Below are positions 15,574-24,810 of a stretch of DNA of 64,000 nt, one piece after another. The stretch covers positions 1 to 64,000 of the forward strand of contig JBKBRC010000001.1 of NCBI GenBank assembly GCA_046292345.1, given 5' to 3'. This DNA is from JBKBRC01 sp046292345 (GTDB lineage: Bacteria; Bacteroidota; Rhodothermia; Rhodothermales; Rubricoccaceae). The notes under the pieces were generated by a model. It was not told the origin of the DNA. It saw only the letters and a program-made list of their open reading frames with translations, and did not search any database. Numbering within the stretch: position 1 is the stretch's first letter; each line of letters starts with the position of its first letter. Position numbers and translations under genes: made by a program.

Positions 15574-17931
15574 TCAGGCGATGGCCGAGCCGAGCGCCTG
15601 ATCCGGGATGCCAAAGGCGTCCACGAGTTCAACGGCGACGGGCCGCAGGCGATCGCAGAGCGTGTTGACCTCGGCGCGCACGGCCTTGGCCACGTTGGCC
15701 TCGAACAGGTTTTCCTCGAGGAACCAGCCGCGGTCGGCCTCGATGCGCGAGAGGGCGTAGAGCGCATAGACCTGCTCGAGCACAGCCCGCAGGCGCGCGT
15801 CCTCGCACGCCTCGACGCCCTCGCGAAACGCCGCCAGGACGAGGCGCTCGCCGTGCGCCCGCGCCAGCGTGAGCAGATGGTCCTGCACCTCGATGAACGC
15901 ATCGAACGAGTCCATCCCGCGGTCGATGCGCTGCTTGAGGCGGCGCGCGGCCGAGACGAGCAGGATGCGCTCGCGGCGGGCGAAGAGCTCGGCGTGGAAG
16001 TCCGGATCGCGGAGGCGCTCAGGATCGGCCTGGCGGCGCGCGAGCGGGTTGATCTCGCCAAAGCGCGTCTCCGAGAGGTCGCGGAGGTAGCGCAGCACGG
16101 CACGGAATGAGAGGTCGGTGAACTCCTGCTGGTAGCCGGCCAGGAGGCCCTTGGCGACCTGAAGCATCAGGACCGTGTTGTCCCCCTCGAACGAGGTGAA
16201 GATGTCCGCGTCGGCCTTGCGGTTGGCCAGGCGCGTGCTCCAGCGGTAGCCCTCGCCGCCGCAGGCTTCGCGCGCGCCCTGGAGGCTATCGGTCGCGTGC
16301 CACGAGGCGAGCGCCTTCAGCGCCGCCGCGTGCGCCTCGGTCTCGCGCGTGTCGGCGTCGGGCGGCAGGGCCGCGAACGTCTCGGCGAGGCGGTGCACGG
16401 CGAAGTTGAGCGCGTAGCTCGTGGCCAGACGCGGCAGCAGCCGCCGCTGGTGGCTGAGGTAGTCGAGCAGCGGGACCTCGGGCTGGCCAGCCGGCCCGAA
16501 TTGCCGGCGGCGCGCGCCGTAGCGCACGGCGATCGTGAGGGCGGCCTTGGAAGCGCTCGTCGCCCCCGAGGCCACCGCGATGCGCCCGCCGACGAGCGTG
16601 CCGAGCATCACGAAGAAGCGCTTGCTCGCCGACGGAATGGCGCTCGCGTATTCGCCCTCGGGCGAGACCTGCGCGAAGCGGTCGAGCAGGTTCTCGCGCG
16701 GCACGCGCACGTGGTCGAACCAGAGCTGGCCATTGTCGATGCCGTTGAGGCCCATCTTGTGGCCGCTGTCGCCGATGCGCACACCCGGCATGGGGTGCCC
16801 CGCCTCGTCGCGGATGGGCACGAGCAGGGCGTGCACGCCGTAGTTCTGCTCGCCCACGACGAGCTGCGCGAACACGGTCGCCACGCGCGCGTGCCGCGCC
16901 GCGTTGCCGATCCACTCCTTGTGGTCCTCCTCCTGAGGCGTATGGACAACGAACGTGTCCGTCTCCGGGTCGTAGGTAGCGGTCGTCTGGAGGTCGCGCA
17001 CGTTGGAGCCGTGCTGCCGCTCAGACATGGCGAAACAGCCAGGCAACGCCAGCGAGGCCGCGGCGGGCAGATACTGCTCGTGGTGCCGCCGGGAGCCGAG
17101 CTGCGCGATGCTCCCCCCGAAGAGCCCGAACTGCACGCCGTACTTGACCATCAGGTTGAGATCGAAGTAGGCGATCGTCTCGAAAGCTGCGATGAACTCG
17201 CCGATGTCGCCGCCGCCGCCCACGTACTCGGGCATGGCGAGCGCGCCGAGCCCCTCGTCGGCCAGGCGGCGCGTCCAGCCCAGCACGAGCGCCTGGTAGC
17301 TCTCCCGGTCGATCTCGGGGTGCGGATAGGTGAAGAGCGGATCCTCGAGCAGCTTGCGGACGCGGTCGCGCATGGGCGCGCGCGGTCCGTCGAGGTGCGC
17401 CCGGAGCGCGGCCACGTCGAACGCCGGGGGCTCGGCCGGGACGGGCGGCGCCGCGGGCGCGAGCGCGCCGTCGCCCGCCACGGGCGCGCGCGGGGCCACC
17501 AGTTCGCGCAGCACCTCGGAGCCCGCGACGCCGAGGGCGGCCTCCATCTCCGCCAGCGCCGTGCGCTCGGCCTCACCGAGCGCCGTCTCCCCCTGCCCGT
17601 CCTCGCCGTAGTAGGCGGCGAGCGCCGCGCCGGCATCGGCGAGCGTGAGCGGCTCGCCGGCCTCGGCCTGCTGCCGCGCGGCGTGGCGCAGCGCGCGCAC
17701 CCACCCGAAGTAGACCGTCGCTGAGGGCGGGTGCTCGGGGTCGAGCCAGGCAGTCAGCTGCGCACGGTCCTCGTCGGAGAGCCACTCGAGCGCCTCGACG
17801 CGTGCGCGGATGTCGGCGACCTCTTCCGGGCGCAGGTGCCCGTCGGCCCAGGCGACGTAGAGAAACGGCAGGACGGCAGCAACGCCGGGCGAGACGCGGG
17901 TGAGGGGCAGGTCAGGGGAAGCAGGAGCCAT
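15574..17931 (-). CDS. TerB-like domain fused to acyl-CoA dehydrogenase/oxidase
   Basis: This is a 785-residue flavoenzyme. Residues 15-110 look like a TerB-like helical domain (FLYVAWADGHLRPEEVADI), after which a low-complexity Ala/Pro linker leads to the catalytic part. From about residue 215 it follows the acyl-CoA oxidase/dehydrogenase pattern: CFAMSERQHGSNVRDLQT, the IGDSGHKMGLNGIDNG loop, ASKAALTIAVRYGARRRQFG, EACGGEGYR and the catalytic-glutamate segment FTSFEGDNTVLMLQ. It would oxidise acyl-CoA at the alpha-beta bond with FAD. The enzyme has the length and C-terminal helical domain of acyl-CoA oxidases. The role of the TerB-like part, which in other proteins is tied to metal or stress sensing, is unknown. 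Confidence 0.88.
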   Translation of the reverse strand: MAPASPDLPLTRVSPGVAAVLPFLYVAWADGHLRPEEVADIRARVEALEWLSDEDRAQLTAWLDPEHPPSATVYFGWVRALRHAARQQAEAGEPLTLADAGAALAAYYGEDGQGETALGEAERTALAEMEAALGVAGSEVLRELVAPRAPVAGDGALAPAAPPVPAEPPAFDVAALRAHLDGPRAPMRDRVRKLLEDPLFTYPHPEIDRESYQALVLGWTRRLADEGLGALAMPEYVGGGGDIGEFIAAFETIAYFDLNLMVKYGVQFGLFGGSIAQLGSRRHHEQYLPAAASLALPGCFAMSERQHGSNVRDLQTTATYDPETDTFVVHTPQEEDHKEWIGNAARHARVATVFAQLVVGEQNYGVHALLVPIRDEAGHPMPGVRIGDSGHKMGLNGIDNGQLWFDHVRVPRENLLDRFAQVSPEGEYASAIPSASKRFFVMLGTLVGGRIAVASGATSASKAALTIAVRYGARRRQFGPAGQPEVPLLDYLSHQRRLLPRLATSYALNFAVHRLAETFAALPPDADTRETEAHAAALKALASWHATDSLQGAREACGGEGYRWSTRLANRKADADIFTSFEGDNTVLMLQVAKGLLAGYQQEFTDLSFRAVLRYLRDLSETRFGEINPLARRQADPERLRDPDFHAELFARRERILLVSAARRLKQRIDRGMDSFDAFIEVQDHLLTLARAHGERLVLAAFREGVEACEDARLRAVLEQVYALYALSRIEADRGWFLEENLFEANVAKAVRAEVNTLCDRLRPVAVELVDAFGIPDQALGSAIA

Positions 17932-18050
17932 CGGTGGGCGCAGATGCGGGTGTTCCGGGGGTGCCTACCCTCGCACACGGGAAAAGATGCCCGCGGTCTG
18001 TTGCAATCCGGTGAACCCTGCCGCGCGCGGCGCGCGCGCCGCGAACCCGT

Positions 18051-18057
18051 TAGCTTC
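18051..18057 (+). promoter_or_regulatory. -7-type element TAGCTTC
   Basis: GTTAGCTTC lies 34 bp before the ATG of the cytochrome lipoprotein and fits the recurrent TAnnTT(G/C) motif. No -35 match at 18 bp. Confidence 0.4.
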
Positions 18058-18084
18058 CGAGAGCCCGCCGACTCCCGAGACCGC

Positions 18085-18576
18085 ATGCGTGCCCTCCTCC
18101 TCCTTGCCGCCGGCGCGCTCGCCGCGGGGGCCCTCGGCGCCTGCCAGCCCGCTCCCGAGCAGCGCGCCGGTACGGCCTCCCCCGACGCCGCCCGCGAAGA
18201 CGAATCGGACCTGCTGCTGCAGATGCTCCTGCTTCAGCGCTACGCCGAGAAAGCGCACCTGGCAGCCGAGGCTGACAACTGGCCGCTCGCGGCCTTCTAC
18301 GCGCACGAGGTCGAGGAGGCGGCCGAGCGGCTCGCGGAGGGCGGCTACGCCCACGACGAGCTCGACCTCGGGCCGATCGCACGGGAGACGGCCCTTCCGC
18401 CGGCCGAACGCCTGCTCGCCGCTGCCGAAGCGGCCGACGCGCCGGCGTTCGCGGAGGCGTTCGCAGGCGTCGTCGCAGGGTGCAACGCCTGCCATGCGCG
18501 CACCGGCCACCCATACCTGGTCGTGCAGGTGCCGGACGGCCGGGCGGCCTACCCGTCGCAGCGCTTCACCCCCTGA
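18085..18576 (+). CDS. Cytochrome c-type lipoprotein
   Basis: This is a 163-residue lipoprotein. The signal peptide ends in a good lipobox, L-G-A-C (Cys at about residue 20). The mature part is helical and acidic (DESDLLLQMLLLQRYAEKA, LAAFYAHEVEEAAERL). A single heme-attachment motif C-N-A-C-H lies near residue 136, close to the C-terminus, the position and helical build expected for a c'-type four-helix cytochrome. It would be anchored to a membrane and carry one covalent heme. It is divergent from the acyl-CoA oxidase gene. Redox partner unknown. Confidence 0.8.
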   Translation: MRALLLLAAGALAAGALGACQPAPEQRAGTASPDAAREDESDLLLQMLLLQRYAEKAHLAAEADNWPLAAFYAHEVEEAAERLAEGGYAHDELDLGPIARETALPPAERLLAAAEAADAPAFAEAFAGVVAGCNACHARTGHPYLVVQVPDGRAAYPSQRFTP

Positions 18577-18647
18577 CCGAGCACCCTGCGCTCGCCGCCG
18601 CGCAGCCCCGGGCCACCGGCGGCGGCCGTCAGTGGCGCCGGTGGCCG

Positions 18648-20702
18648 TCAGCGTGGCGCGCGCCCGCTCGTGAGCTCGTCCGCGAGGCCGTTCATGCCGT
18701 AGACCTTGCGCAGCGACTCGAGCATGATCTCGGTCGAGACCATCACGTTGCGGCCCCGCTCGGGCGCGTAGAGGTAGTCGCGCACGAGCCCCTCGATGGT
18801 GCGGTCGAAGTTGATCCCGACCAGCCGCAGCTGCGGGTTCACGACAGGCGAGCCCGAGTTGCCGCCGATGGTGTCGGCGGTGGAGGTGAAGTTGACCGGC
18901 GTGGCCAGGTCGAGCGTGGACTCGGCTACGGCCCACGTCTCGGGCAGCGTCCAGTCGCACGGCGGCGGGTCGGGCATGGGCGGCGCGCCGGCCTGGCAGA
19001 AGCTGTGGTAGCGGTCGTAGACGCCATAGAGCGTCGTCATGGGCGGCGCCTCGGTGCCGTTGTAGGGGTAGCCGCGCACGACGCCGTCGGAGAAGCGAAG
19101 CGAGAACGTGGCGTCGGGCGGGACGGACGTGCCGTAGGTGGCGAAGCGGGCACGGCCGAGGCGACGGGCGATGTCGGCCTCGCGCGCGGCGAGGGCGCGG
19201 GCCTGCGCGGCCCAGAGCTGCACGTCCGGCAAGATGCCCTCCACGAGCGCGAGCGCGGGGTCGTCGGCCGGGGCCGTGGCGGCCGTGGCCGCGCGCGCGA
19301 GCGCGCTCGTGGTGAGCAGGCGCCGCGCGGCGTCCTCGCCCTCGAGCACGGGCGGCACGGCGGCGCCCATCTCCTCGTAGTAGCGGCGCAGCGCCGCGAG
19401 CTCGGCCGCCAGGAAGGCCTCCTCGATGGCCGGCGCCCGGTCCTCGATCGCGGCCGACTGCCCGGCGAGGCGCGCCTCGGCGCGGCGCAGCGTGGCCGAG
19501 CCGAACGTCCGGTTGAACAGGTTGCCGAAGACGCGGTAGGCCGGCGCGAGCGCGCGCTTCTCGGCCTGCACATCGGCCATCTCGGCCACGAGCGCGGCCG
19601 CCTCAGGGCTCCGCCGCACGAACTCCTGCTCGGCCGCCCGTCGCCGCGCGAGGATGTACGGGTCGCGGAGGCCCTCGAGCCGCCCGCCGAACGCCTTCTG
19701 CTGGTTGCGCAGGCTGAAGAGCTGGCTGCGGATGGGATCGGGGTCGGGGGGGGTCGTGGCCAGGTAGCGCGACAGGCCGCCCGCGCGCGCCTCGACGAAC
19801 GAGAGCGTGGCCGGCAGCTGCACGTCGCGCAGGAACTCGAGCTGCGCCACCGTGAGACCGCGGCTCGTCTGCCCCGGGTTGCCGACGACGAAGACGAGAT
19901 CCTCGGGCGCGAGCGGCTCCTCGGCGAGCGGGAAGTGCGCGGGGGAGGCGAGCGGACGGCCGTCCTCGCCGTAGACGCGCATGAACGCGAAGTCGAGCGC
20001 GTAGCGCGGGTAGGTGAAGTTGTCGTAGTCGCCGCCGAAGTAGCCGAGCGCGCGCTCGGGGGCCATGGCCAGACGTACGTCGCGGTAGCGGCGGAAGGTG
20101 TAGGCCGAGTAGCGCCCGCCGTTGTAGAGCGCGACGACCTGCACGGCGAAGGCTGCATCGGCGTCGCCGGGGGCGATGCCGCGCGCGGCGAGCAGGCGCG
20201 CCTGCACGGCCGCCGAGGCCGCCTCGATGGCCGCCTGCCGCGCCTCGTCGCCCCGCACGGCATCGGCGGCGGCTGAGATCTCGGCCGTGACGTCGTCGAT
20301 CTGCACGAGCTGGTCGACGTACATGTTGGGAATGCGGCGCTCCTCGGCCAGCGTGCGCGCGTAGAAGCCGGCGTCGAGCAGGCCCTCGCCGCCGCGGTCC
20401 ACGGCTACGACGTGGCTCTGCACGCAGTGGTGGTTGGTCGCCACGAGGCCGTGCGGCGACACGAACGAAGCCGAGCAGCCAGGCATGCGCAGCGCCGCCA
20501 GGCGCGCGCGCTCGAACCATGCCGCATCCGGCCGGAAGTTGTACGTCTCGGCGAGGTAATCCACTGGGGGATCCTCGAAAAGCCACATCTTGCCGTTGTC
20601 GAGCCGCCCGGCACGGACGGTGTCAGGGTCGAACGGGGTGGCCTGCGCGAGGGCCGCGGGAGCCACGAGCAGCGCGACGAGCAGCGCGACGAGACGGGTC
20701 AT
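18648..20702 (-). CDS. S46 family serine peptidase (DPP7/DPP11 type)
   Basis: This is a 684-residue exported dipeptidyl-peptidase. The signal peptide at residues 1-19 (MTRLVALLVALLVAPAALA) is followed by DNGKMWLFEDPP, typical of the family start. The catalytic His lies in HGLVATNHHC, the Asp region in ALDFAFMRVYGEDG, and the Ser in TIGGNSGSPVVN near the C-terminus. S46 enzymes remove dipeptides from oligopeptides in the periplasm of asaccharolytic or marine Bacteroidota. The residue deciding DPP7 or DPP11 specificity cannot be assigned safely. The ATG at 20700-20702 is chosen for the signal peptide; a TACCTTC element is 33 bp upstream. Confidence 0.95.
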   Translation of the reverse strand: MTRLVALLVALLVAPAALAQATPFDPDTVRAGRLDNGKMWLFEDPPVDYLAETYNFRPDAAWFERARLAALRMPGCSASFVSPHGLVATNHHCVQSHVVAVDRGGEGLLDAGFYARTLAEERRIPNMYVDQLVQIDDVTAEISAAADAVRGDEARQAAIEAASAAVQARLLAARGIAPGDADAAFAVQVVALYNGGRYSAYTFRRYRDVRLAMAPERALGYFGGDYDNFTYPRYALDFAFMRVYGEDGRPLASPAHFPLAEEPLAPEDLVFVVGNPGQTSRGLTVAQLEFLRDVQLPATLSFVEARAGGLSRYLATTPPDPDPIRSQLFSLRNQQKAFGGRLEGLRDPYILARRRAAEQEFVRRSPEAAALVAEMADVQAEKRALAPAYRVFGNLFNRTFGSATLRRAEARLAGQSAAIEDRAPAIEEAFLAAELAALRRYYEEMGAAVPPVLEGEDAARRLLTTSALARAATAATAPADDPALALVEGILPDVQLWAAQARALAAREADIARRLGRARFATYGTSVPPDATFSLRFSDGVVRGYPYNGTEAPPMTTLYGVYDRYHSFCQAGAPPMPDPPPCDWTLPETWAVAESTLDLATPVNFTSTADTIGGNSGSPVVNPQLRLVGINFDRTIEGLVRDYLYAPERGRNVMVSTEIMLESLRKVYGMNGLADELTSGRAPR

Positions 20703-20734
20703 GGGGCGGTGCGAGCGGGACGGATCGGAAACCG

Positions 20735-20741
20735 GAAGGTA
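20735..20741 (-). promoter_or_regulatory. -7-type element TACCTTC upstream of the S46 peptidase
   Basis: The minus-strand TACCTTC lies 33 bp before the peptidase start and matches the shared TAnnTT(G/C) motif. No -35 box was recognised. Confidence 0.4.
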
Positions 20742-20829
20742 GCGCGAACGCTCCCCGGCCGGCCCAGCGTCTGCCGGCTCCCTGTCGCCTGGAAGCCGTT
20801 TCCGCACCCGGTCGGGCCGTACTCAGGGT

Positions 20830-21420
20830 TCAGGCGGGCAGCGGCGCGCGGATCGCGAAGCGGAGCTGGATCGTGTCGCCGATCGGGATCGGCCCCAGGC
20901 GCGGGCGCTCGACGCCGTGCGCCGTCAGGCTGACCGGGAACGCGCCCTCCGCCACGAACCGGCCGTTTTCCTCGCGCACGGCCACCTGCACCGTGTAGGA
21001 GCGCGTCGTGCCGGCGAAGGCGAGATCCCCTGCAACGGTCCACTGCCCGCGCCGGCTGCCGGGGGCGCCCGCCCACGCGTCGGCGCGCACCGTTCGAGCG
21101 GTGAACACGACATCGGGGTGACGCGCGGCATGGGTCACCTCGCGCATCTTGCGGTCGCGCGCGCCGTTGCCGCTGCCGAACGAGGCCACGGGCGCGCGCA
21201 CGGTGATGGCCGAGCGGGCCGGCTGCGCCAGGTCCAGGCGGAGCGTGCCCGAGACCCGGCGGCTCGTGCCCGTCCACCCGTGCAGCACCGACGTGCCGGA
21301 GTAGCTGATCTCGCTCTCGGCGGCAAGCACGGCGACGGGCGCCTGCGCGCCGGCCGGACGCGCCAGCGGCGGTACGAGCAGTACCGCGGAGAGTAGCACG
21401 GACCAAAGGGCAGAGCGCAT
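20830..21420 (-). CDS. YceI family protein
   Basis: This is a 196-residue periplasmic lipocalin-like protein of the YceI family, which binds polyisoprenoid or other lipids in an extended barrel. A signal peptide covers about residues 1-25. The mature part shows the pattern SEISYSGTSVLHGWTGT, then F-G-S-G-N and RDRKMREVTHAARHPDVVF, the signature in which the family has D-x-H-L..F-x-x-E-x-xP-x-x-F. The last third, PIPIGDTIQLRFAI, ends the barrel. It is 127 bp upstream of the S46 peptidase on the same strand. Ligand unknown. Confidence 0.85.
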   Translation of the reverse strand: MRSALWSVLLSAVLLVPPLARPAGAQAPVAVLAAESEISYSGTSVLHGWTGTSRRVSGTLRLDLAQPARSAITVRAPVASFGSGNGARDRKMREVTHAARHPDVVFTARTVRADAWAGAPGSRRGQWTVAGDLAFAGTTRSYTVQVAVREENGRFVAEGAFPVSLTAHGVERPRLGPIPIGDTIQLRFAIRAPLPA

Positions 21421-21488
21421 GGCGAGCGGCGGCGGGTAGAGCCTTTGCCGCAGCCAACGCGCGCGCTGCGACGCCGATCCGTGCCGGC

Positions 21489-21560
21489 TTCAGAATCTGA
21501 CTTCAGAATCTGACTTCAGAATCTGGACGAACCGGGAGATCCGGACGAACCGGAAGAGCC
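21489..21560. repeat. Two adjacent tandem repeats (13 bp x3 and 18 bp x1.7)
   Basis: ttcagaatctgac occurs at 21489, 21502 and 21515. It is followed by ggacgaaccgggagatcc at 21525 and a partial copy at 21543. They fill the spacer between the YceI gene and the tRNA-Ser terminator. Confidence 0.85.
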
Positions 21561-21588
21561 CGCGCGACGCATCCTGCCGCGCGGGCTC
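21556..21588 (-). terminator. Terminator hairpin downstream of tRNA-Ser
   Basis: A perfect 10-bp inverted repeat GAGCCCGCGC / GCGCGGGCTC lies 6 bp beyond the 3' end of tRNA-Ser on the minus strand and is followed by TTCCGGTT. It is probably the end of the tRNA transcript. Confidence 0.55.
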
Positions 21589-21593
21589 TCGTG

Positions 21594-21680
21594 CGGAGGG
21601 GGTGGGATTCGAACCCACGGTACCCCGGAGGGTACTTCGGTTTTCGAGACCGACCCATTCGACCACTCTGGCACCCCTCC
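21594..21680 (-). tRNA. tRNA-Ser (CGA anticodon)
   Basis: This is a class II tRNA of 87 nt. The acceptor GGAGGGG pairs with CCCCTCC. The anticodon stem TCGGT/ACCGA encloses CTCGAAA with anticodon CGA, reading UCG. It has a long paired variable arm and discriminator G, both expected for serine. It stands alone, with a strong hairpin after it. Confidence 0.95.
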
Positions 21681-21901
21681 GGGCGGGCCGCGCAAAATAC
21701 GGCCGCCCGGGCGGTGCGCCACGTCCGGCGCACGTGAAAAGGCCGGGAGGACCGCTGCGCGCCGGCCGCACGCCGCGCCGCAGCCCGCGCCTTGGCGGTA
21801 CGCGCGAACCCCTGCCGGCGCCCGGGGGTTAGGCCTCCCCACGCTCCGGCGCGCCCGCCGCCCCGCGGCCCCTCGCGCCCGCGCTTCGCCCGCCGCCCGC
21901 C

Positions 21902-24097
21902 ATGAACCGCCTCGCCCACGCGTCCAGCCCTTACCTCCGCCAGCACGCGCACAACCCTGTCGACTGGTGGCCGTGGTCTGACGAGGCCTTCGCCGAGGCA
22001 CGCCGCCGCGACGTGCCCGTCTTCCTCTCCGTCGGCTACGCCACGTGCCACTGGTGCCACGTCATGGAGCGCGAGTCGTTCGAGGACGCCGAGGCCGCCG
22101 CCGCACTCAACGAGGCGTTCGTGTGCGTCAAGGTGGACCGCGAGGAGCGGCCCGATGTGGACGGCATCTACATGGCCGCCTGCCTGGCGCTCAACGGGCA
22201 CGGCGGCTGGCCGCTCACGGCCCTGCTCACGCCAGACCGCGAGCCGTTCTACGTGGCCACGTACCTGCCGCGCGAGACGCGCGGCGGGCGCCTCGGCGTG
22301 CTCGACCTGGCGCGCCGCGTCGCGCGCTTCTGGCGTGAGGACCGCGCGGGCGTCGAGGCCTCGGCCGGGCGCGTCACCGAGCACGTGCGCGCCATGCTCG
22401 CGCCGCCGCCGCCGACCGCAGCGTCGTCTGGAGCCGCCGCGCTCGCCGCCGCCGCCGAGGCCTTCGCGCGCCGCTTCGACCCCGTCCATGCCGGCTTCGG
22501 GCACGCGCCCAAGTTTCCCGCGCCGCATGGCCTGCTCTTGCTCTTCCGAGAGACGTGCCGCACCGGCGAGCCCGCGCACGCCGCCCGCGCGCTCGCCACG
22601 CTCGAGGCCATGCGGCGCGGCGGCCTCCACGACCACATCGGGGGGGGCTTCCACCGCTACGCCACCGACCGCGCGTGGCTGCTGCCGCACTTCGAAAAGA
22701 TGCTCTACGACCAGGCGCTGCTCGCGCTGGCCTACACCGAGGGATGGCTTGTCTCCGGCGAGGCGGCCTTCCGCGAGACCGCCGAGACCACGCTCGGCTA
22801 CGTCCTGCGCGACCTCGCCGCGCCCGAGGGCGCGTTCTACTCGGCCGAGGACGCCGACTCGGCCGACGCGCACGGGCGCACGGAGGAGGGCGCGTTCTAC
22901 GTCTGGACCGAGGCGGAGCTCGAGCACGTGCTCGGGCCGGCGGACGCCGCGCTCGCCCGTGCGGCCTTCGGCACGGCGCCTGAGGGCAACTACCGCGACG
23001 AGGCCACGCGTGAGCGGACGGGCGCCAACGTGCTCCACCTCCCTCGCCCGCTCGCCGACGTCGCCGCCGAGGCCGGGCTTCCCGAGGCGACCCTCCGCGC
23101 GCGCCTCGAGGCCGTCCGCGCGCGCCTCTTCGAGGCCCGCGCCGCCCGCCCGCGTCCGCTCCGCGACGACAAGATCCTCACCGACTGGAACGGCCTCGCC
23201 ATCGCCGCGCTCGCGCGTGCCGCGCGCGCTTTCGGCCGCGACGACTACGCCCGCGCGGCCGCGCGCGCCGCTGCGTTCCTGCTCGGCACCCTGCGCACGC
23301 CCGAGGGCGCGCTCCTCCACCGCTACCACGCCGGGCCCGGCGGCCGCGCGCCCGACGCCGGCATCCCCGGCTTCCTCGACGACTACGCCGGCCTCGCCTT
23401 CGGCCTGACCGAGCTCTACTTCGCCACCGGTGAGGCGGCTCTGCTGGCCGAGGCGCGCGCGCTCCACGAGCAGACGCGCGCGCGTTTCCTCGACCCCGAC
23501 GCGGGGGGCTTCTTCGTCACCGAGGCCGACGCGCCCGGCCTGCTCGTCCGCCGCAAAGACTTCGACGACGGCGCGCTTCCGGCCGGCAACAGCCTCGCCG
23601 CGCTCAACGGGCTTCGCCTCGGGCACCTCCTCGGCGAACCGGCCTGGCAGGACGAGGCCCGCCGCGCTATCGCCGCGGCACCCGCTCTCGCCGAATACCC
23701 GGCGGGCCATGCGTTTCTGCTGTGCGCGGCTGCGTTCGACGCCGGGCCGGTTCAGGAGGTCGTCCTTGCAGGCGAGGCCGGGCGCGCGGACTTCGAGGCG
23801 CTCCGCGCGGCCGTCGAGGCCGTGTACGCGCCGCATGCGCTCGTGCTCTGGCGCACGCCCGGCGAGGGCGCCGCGCCGCTCGAGGCGCTCGTGCCGTCCG
23901 TAGCCGCGCAGACCGCCCGCGAGGGCCTCCCGACGGCCTACGTCTGCGCCGGCTTCGCCTGCCAGGCGCCCGCCACCGACCCGGACGAGGCGGCCGCCCT
24001 GCTCGCGCGAGCCGCGGCCTGCGCGCGGGGACCAGGCTCGAGCGCCGCAGCAGGGCCCCGCGTCCCGGCGGAGCCCCGGGGCCCGGTCGCGCGTTGA
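21902..24097 (+). CDS. YyaL/SPATA20-type thioredoxin-domain protein
   Basis: This is a 731-residue cytosolic protein of the DUF255 (YyaL, spermatogenesis-associated 20) family. The N-terminal thioredoxin-like domain starts NRLAHASSPYLRQHAHNPVDW and carries the C-x-x-C of ATCHWCHVMERESFED at about residues 47-62. KVDREERPDVDGIYM follows. The remaining part resembles an (alpha/alpha)6 glycosidase-type toroid (LPHFEKMLYDQALLALAY, then DDKILTDWNGLAIAALA). The biochemical role is unknown. It begins at the ATG at 21902, matching the family N-terminus, and the next gene starts 42 bp after its stop. Confidence 0.9.
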   Translation: MNRLAHASSPYLRQHAHNPVDWWPWSDEAFAEARRRDVPVFLSVGYATCHWCHVMERESFEDAEAAAALNEAFVCVKVDREERPDVDGIYMAACLALNGHGGWPLTALLTPDREPFYVATYLPRETRGGRLGVLDLARRVARFWREDRAGVEASAGRVTEHVRAMLAPPPPTAASSGAAALAAAAEAFARRFDPVHAGFGHAPKFPAPHGLLLLFRETCRTGEPAHAARALATLEAMRRGGLHDHIGGGFHRYATDRAWLLPHFEKMLYDQALLALAYTEGWLVSGEAAFRETAETTLGYVLRDLAAPEGAFYSAEDADSADAHGRTEEGAFYVWTEAELEHVLGPADAALARAAFGTAPEGNYRDEATRERTGANVLHLPRPLADVAAEAGLPEATLRARLEAVRARLFEARAARPRPLRDDKILTDWNGLAIAALARAARAFGRDDYARAAARAAAFLLGTLRTPEGALLHRYHAGPGGRAPDAGIPGFLDDYAGLAFGLTELYFATGEAALLAEARALHEQTRARFLDPDAGGFFVTEADAPGLLVRRKDFDDGALPAGNSLAALNGLRLGHLLGEPAWQDEARRAIAAAPALAEYPAGHAFLLCAAAFDAGPVQEVVLAGEAGRADFEALRAAVEAVYAPHALVLWRTPGEGAAPLEALVPSVAAQTAREGLPTAYVCAGFACQAPATDPDEAAALLARAAACARGPGSSAAAGPRVPAEPRGPVAR

Positions 24098-24138
24098 CGA
24101 GCGCCCACCGCAACGAGCGCCTGCCGCCCGCGGCCCCG

Positions 24139-24810
24139 ATGCGCCCTCTGCCGCCCGATTTCTTCGCCCGCCCCACGCTTGAGGTCGCCCCGGACTTGCT
24201 CGGGCGGCTGCTCGTCCACGACGACCCTGTGGGCGGGCGGCTCGCCGGGCGCATCGTCGAGACGGAGGCCTACACCGAGGACGACCCGGCCATGCACGGC
24301 TGGCGCGCCCTCTTCGGGCTCGACGGGCGCGTGCTGCCGCAGGGCCGCGCGGCCGACCTCTTCGCGCCGCCCGGCACAGCCTACGTCTACAAGATCTACG
24401 GCACCTACTGGCTGCTCAACGTCGTCACCGAGCCCGCGGGCGTTGCCGGGTGCGTGCTCGTGCGCGCGGTGGATCCCGTCGAGGGCGAGGACGTGATGGC
24501 GGCCCGCCGCCCGGCCGCGCGCCGCCGCGCCGACCTGACGAACGGGCCAGGCAAGCTCACGCTCGCGCTCGGCATCGCCGACCCGGCCTTCCACGGGCGC
24601 GACCTAACGCGCCCGCCGCTCTTCTTCGCTGACCCGCCCGGTGGCCACACGCCGCCGCCAACCGAGACCTCGAGCCGGATCGGCCTCACGCGCGGCGTGG
24701 AGCGGCAGGCGCGCTTCTACATCCCCCACGACCCGTTCGTCTCGCCGGGCGAGCCCAGCGACCGCCGCGTGGCGCGCCGCACGGGCCGCCTCCGCCGCAC
24801 CACACCGTGA
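24139..24810 (+). CDS. mpg: 3-methyladenine DNA glycosylase
   Basis: This is a 223-residue Mpg/AAG family base-excision glycosylase that removes alkylated and deaminated purines. Hallmarks are LPPDFFARPTLEVAPDLLGR at the start, RIVETEAYTEDDPAMHG with the catalytic Glu, YVYKIYGTYWLLNVV, and NGPGKLTLALGI. The ATG at 24139 directly precedes the conserved start; a TTG at 24094 overlapping the previous stop would add an unconserved tail. Its stop overlaps the GTG of the DUF2254 gene (GTGA), so the two are translationally coupled. Confidence 0.93.
   Translation: MRPLPPDFFARPTLEVAPDLLGRLLVHDDPVGGRLAGRIVETEAYTEDDPAMHGWRALFGLDGRVLPQGRAADLFAPPGTAYVYKIYGTYWLLNVVTEPAGVAGCVLVRAVDPVEGEDVMAARRPAARRRADLTNGPGKLTLALGIADPAFHGRDLTRPPLFFADPPGGHTPPPTETSSRIGLTRGVERQARFYIPHDPFVSPGEPSDRRVARRTGRLRRTTP

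Noticed and set aside
16297..17724. 475-codon plus-strand frame over the acyl-CoA oxidase
   Set aside because: It has no conserved motif, whereas the minus-strand oxidase has clear catalytic signatures.
18601..18655. Possible 18-19 bp tandem repeat (ggccgtcag copies) before the S46 stop
   Set aside because: Only two imperfect copies with an indel; not reliable enough to list as a repeat.
24094..24138. TTG start of mpg overlapping the previous stop
   Set aside because: It would add 15 residues not seen in the family; the ATG at 24139 fits the conserved start.
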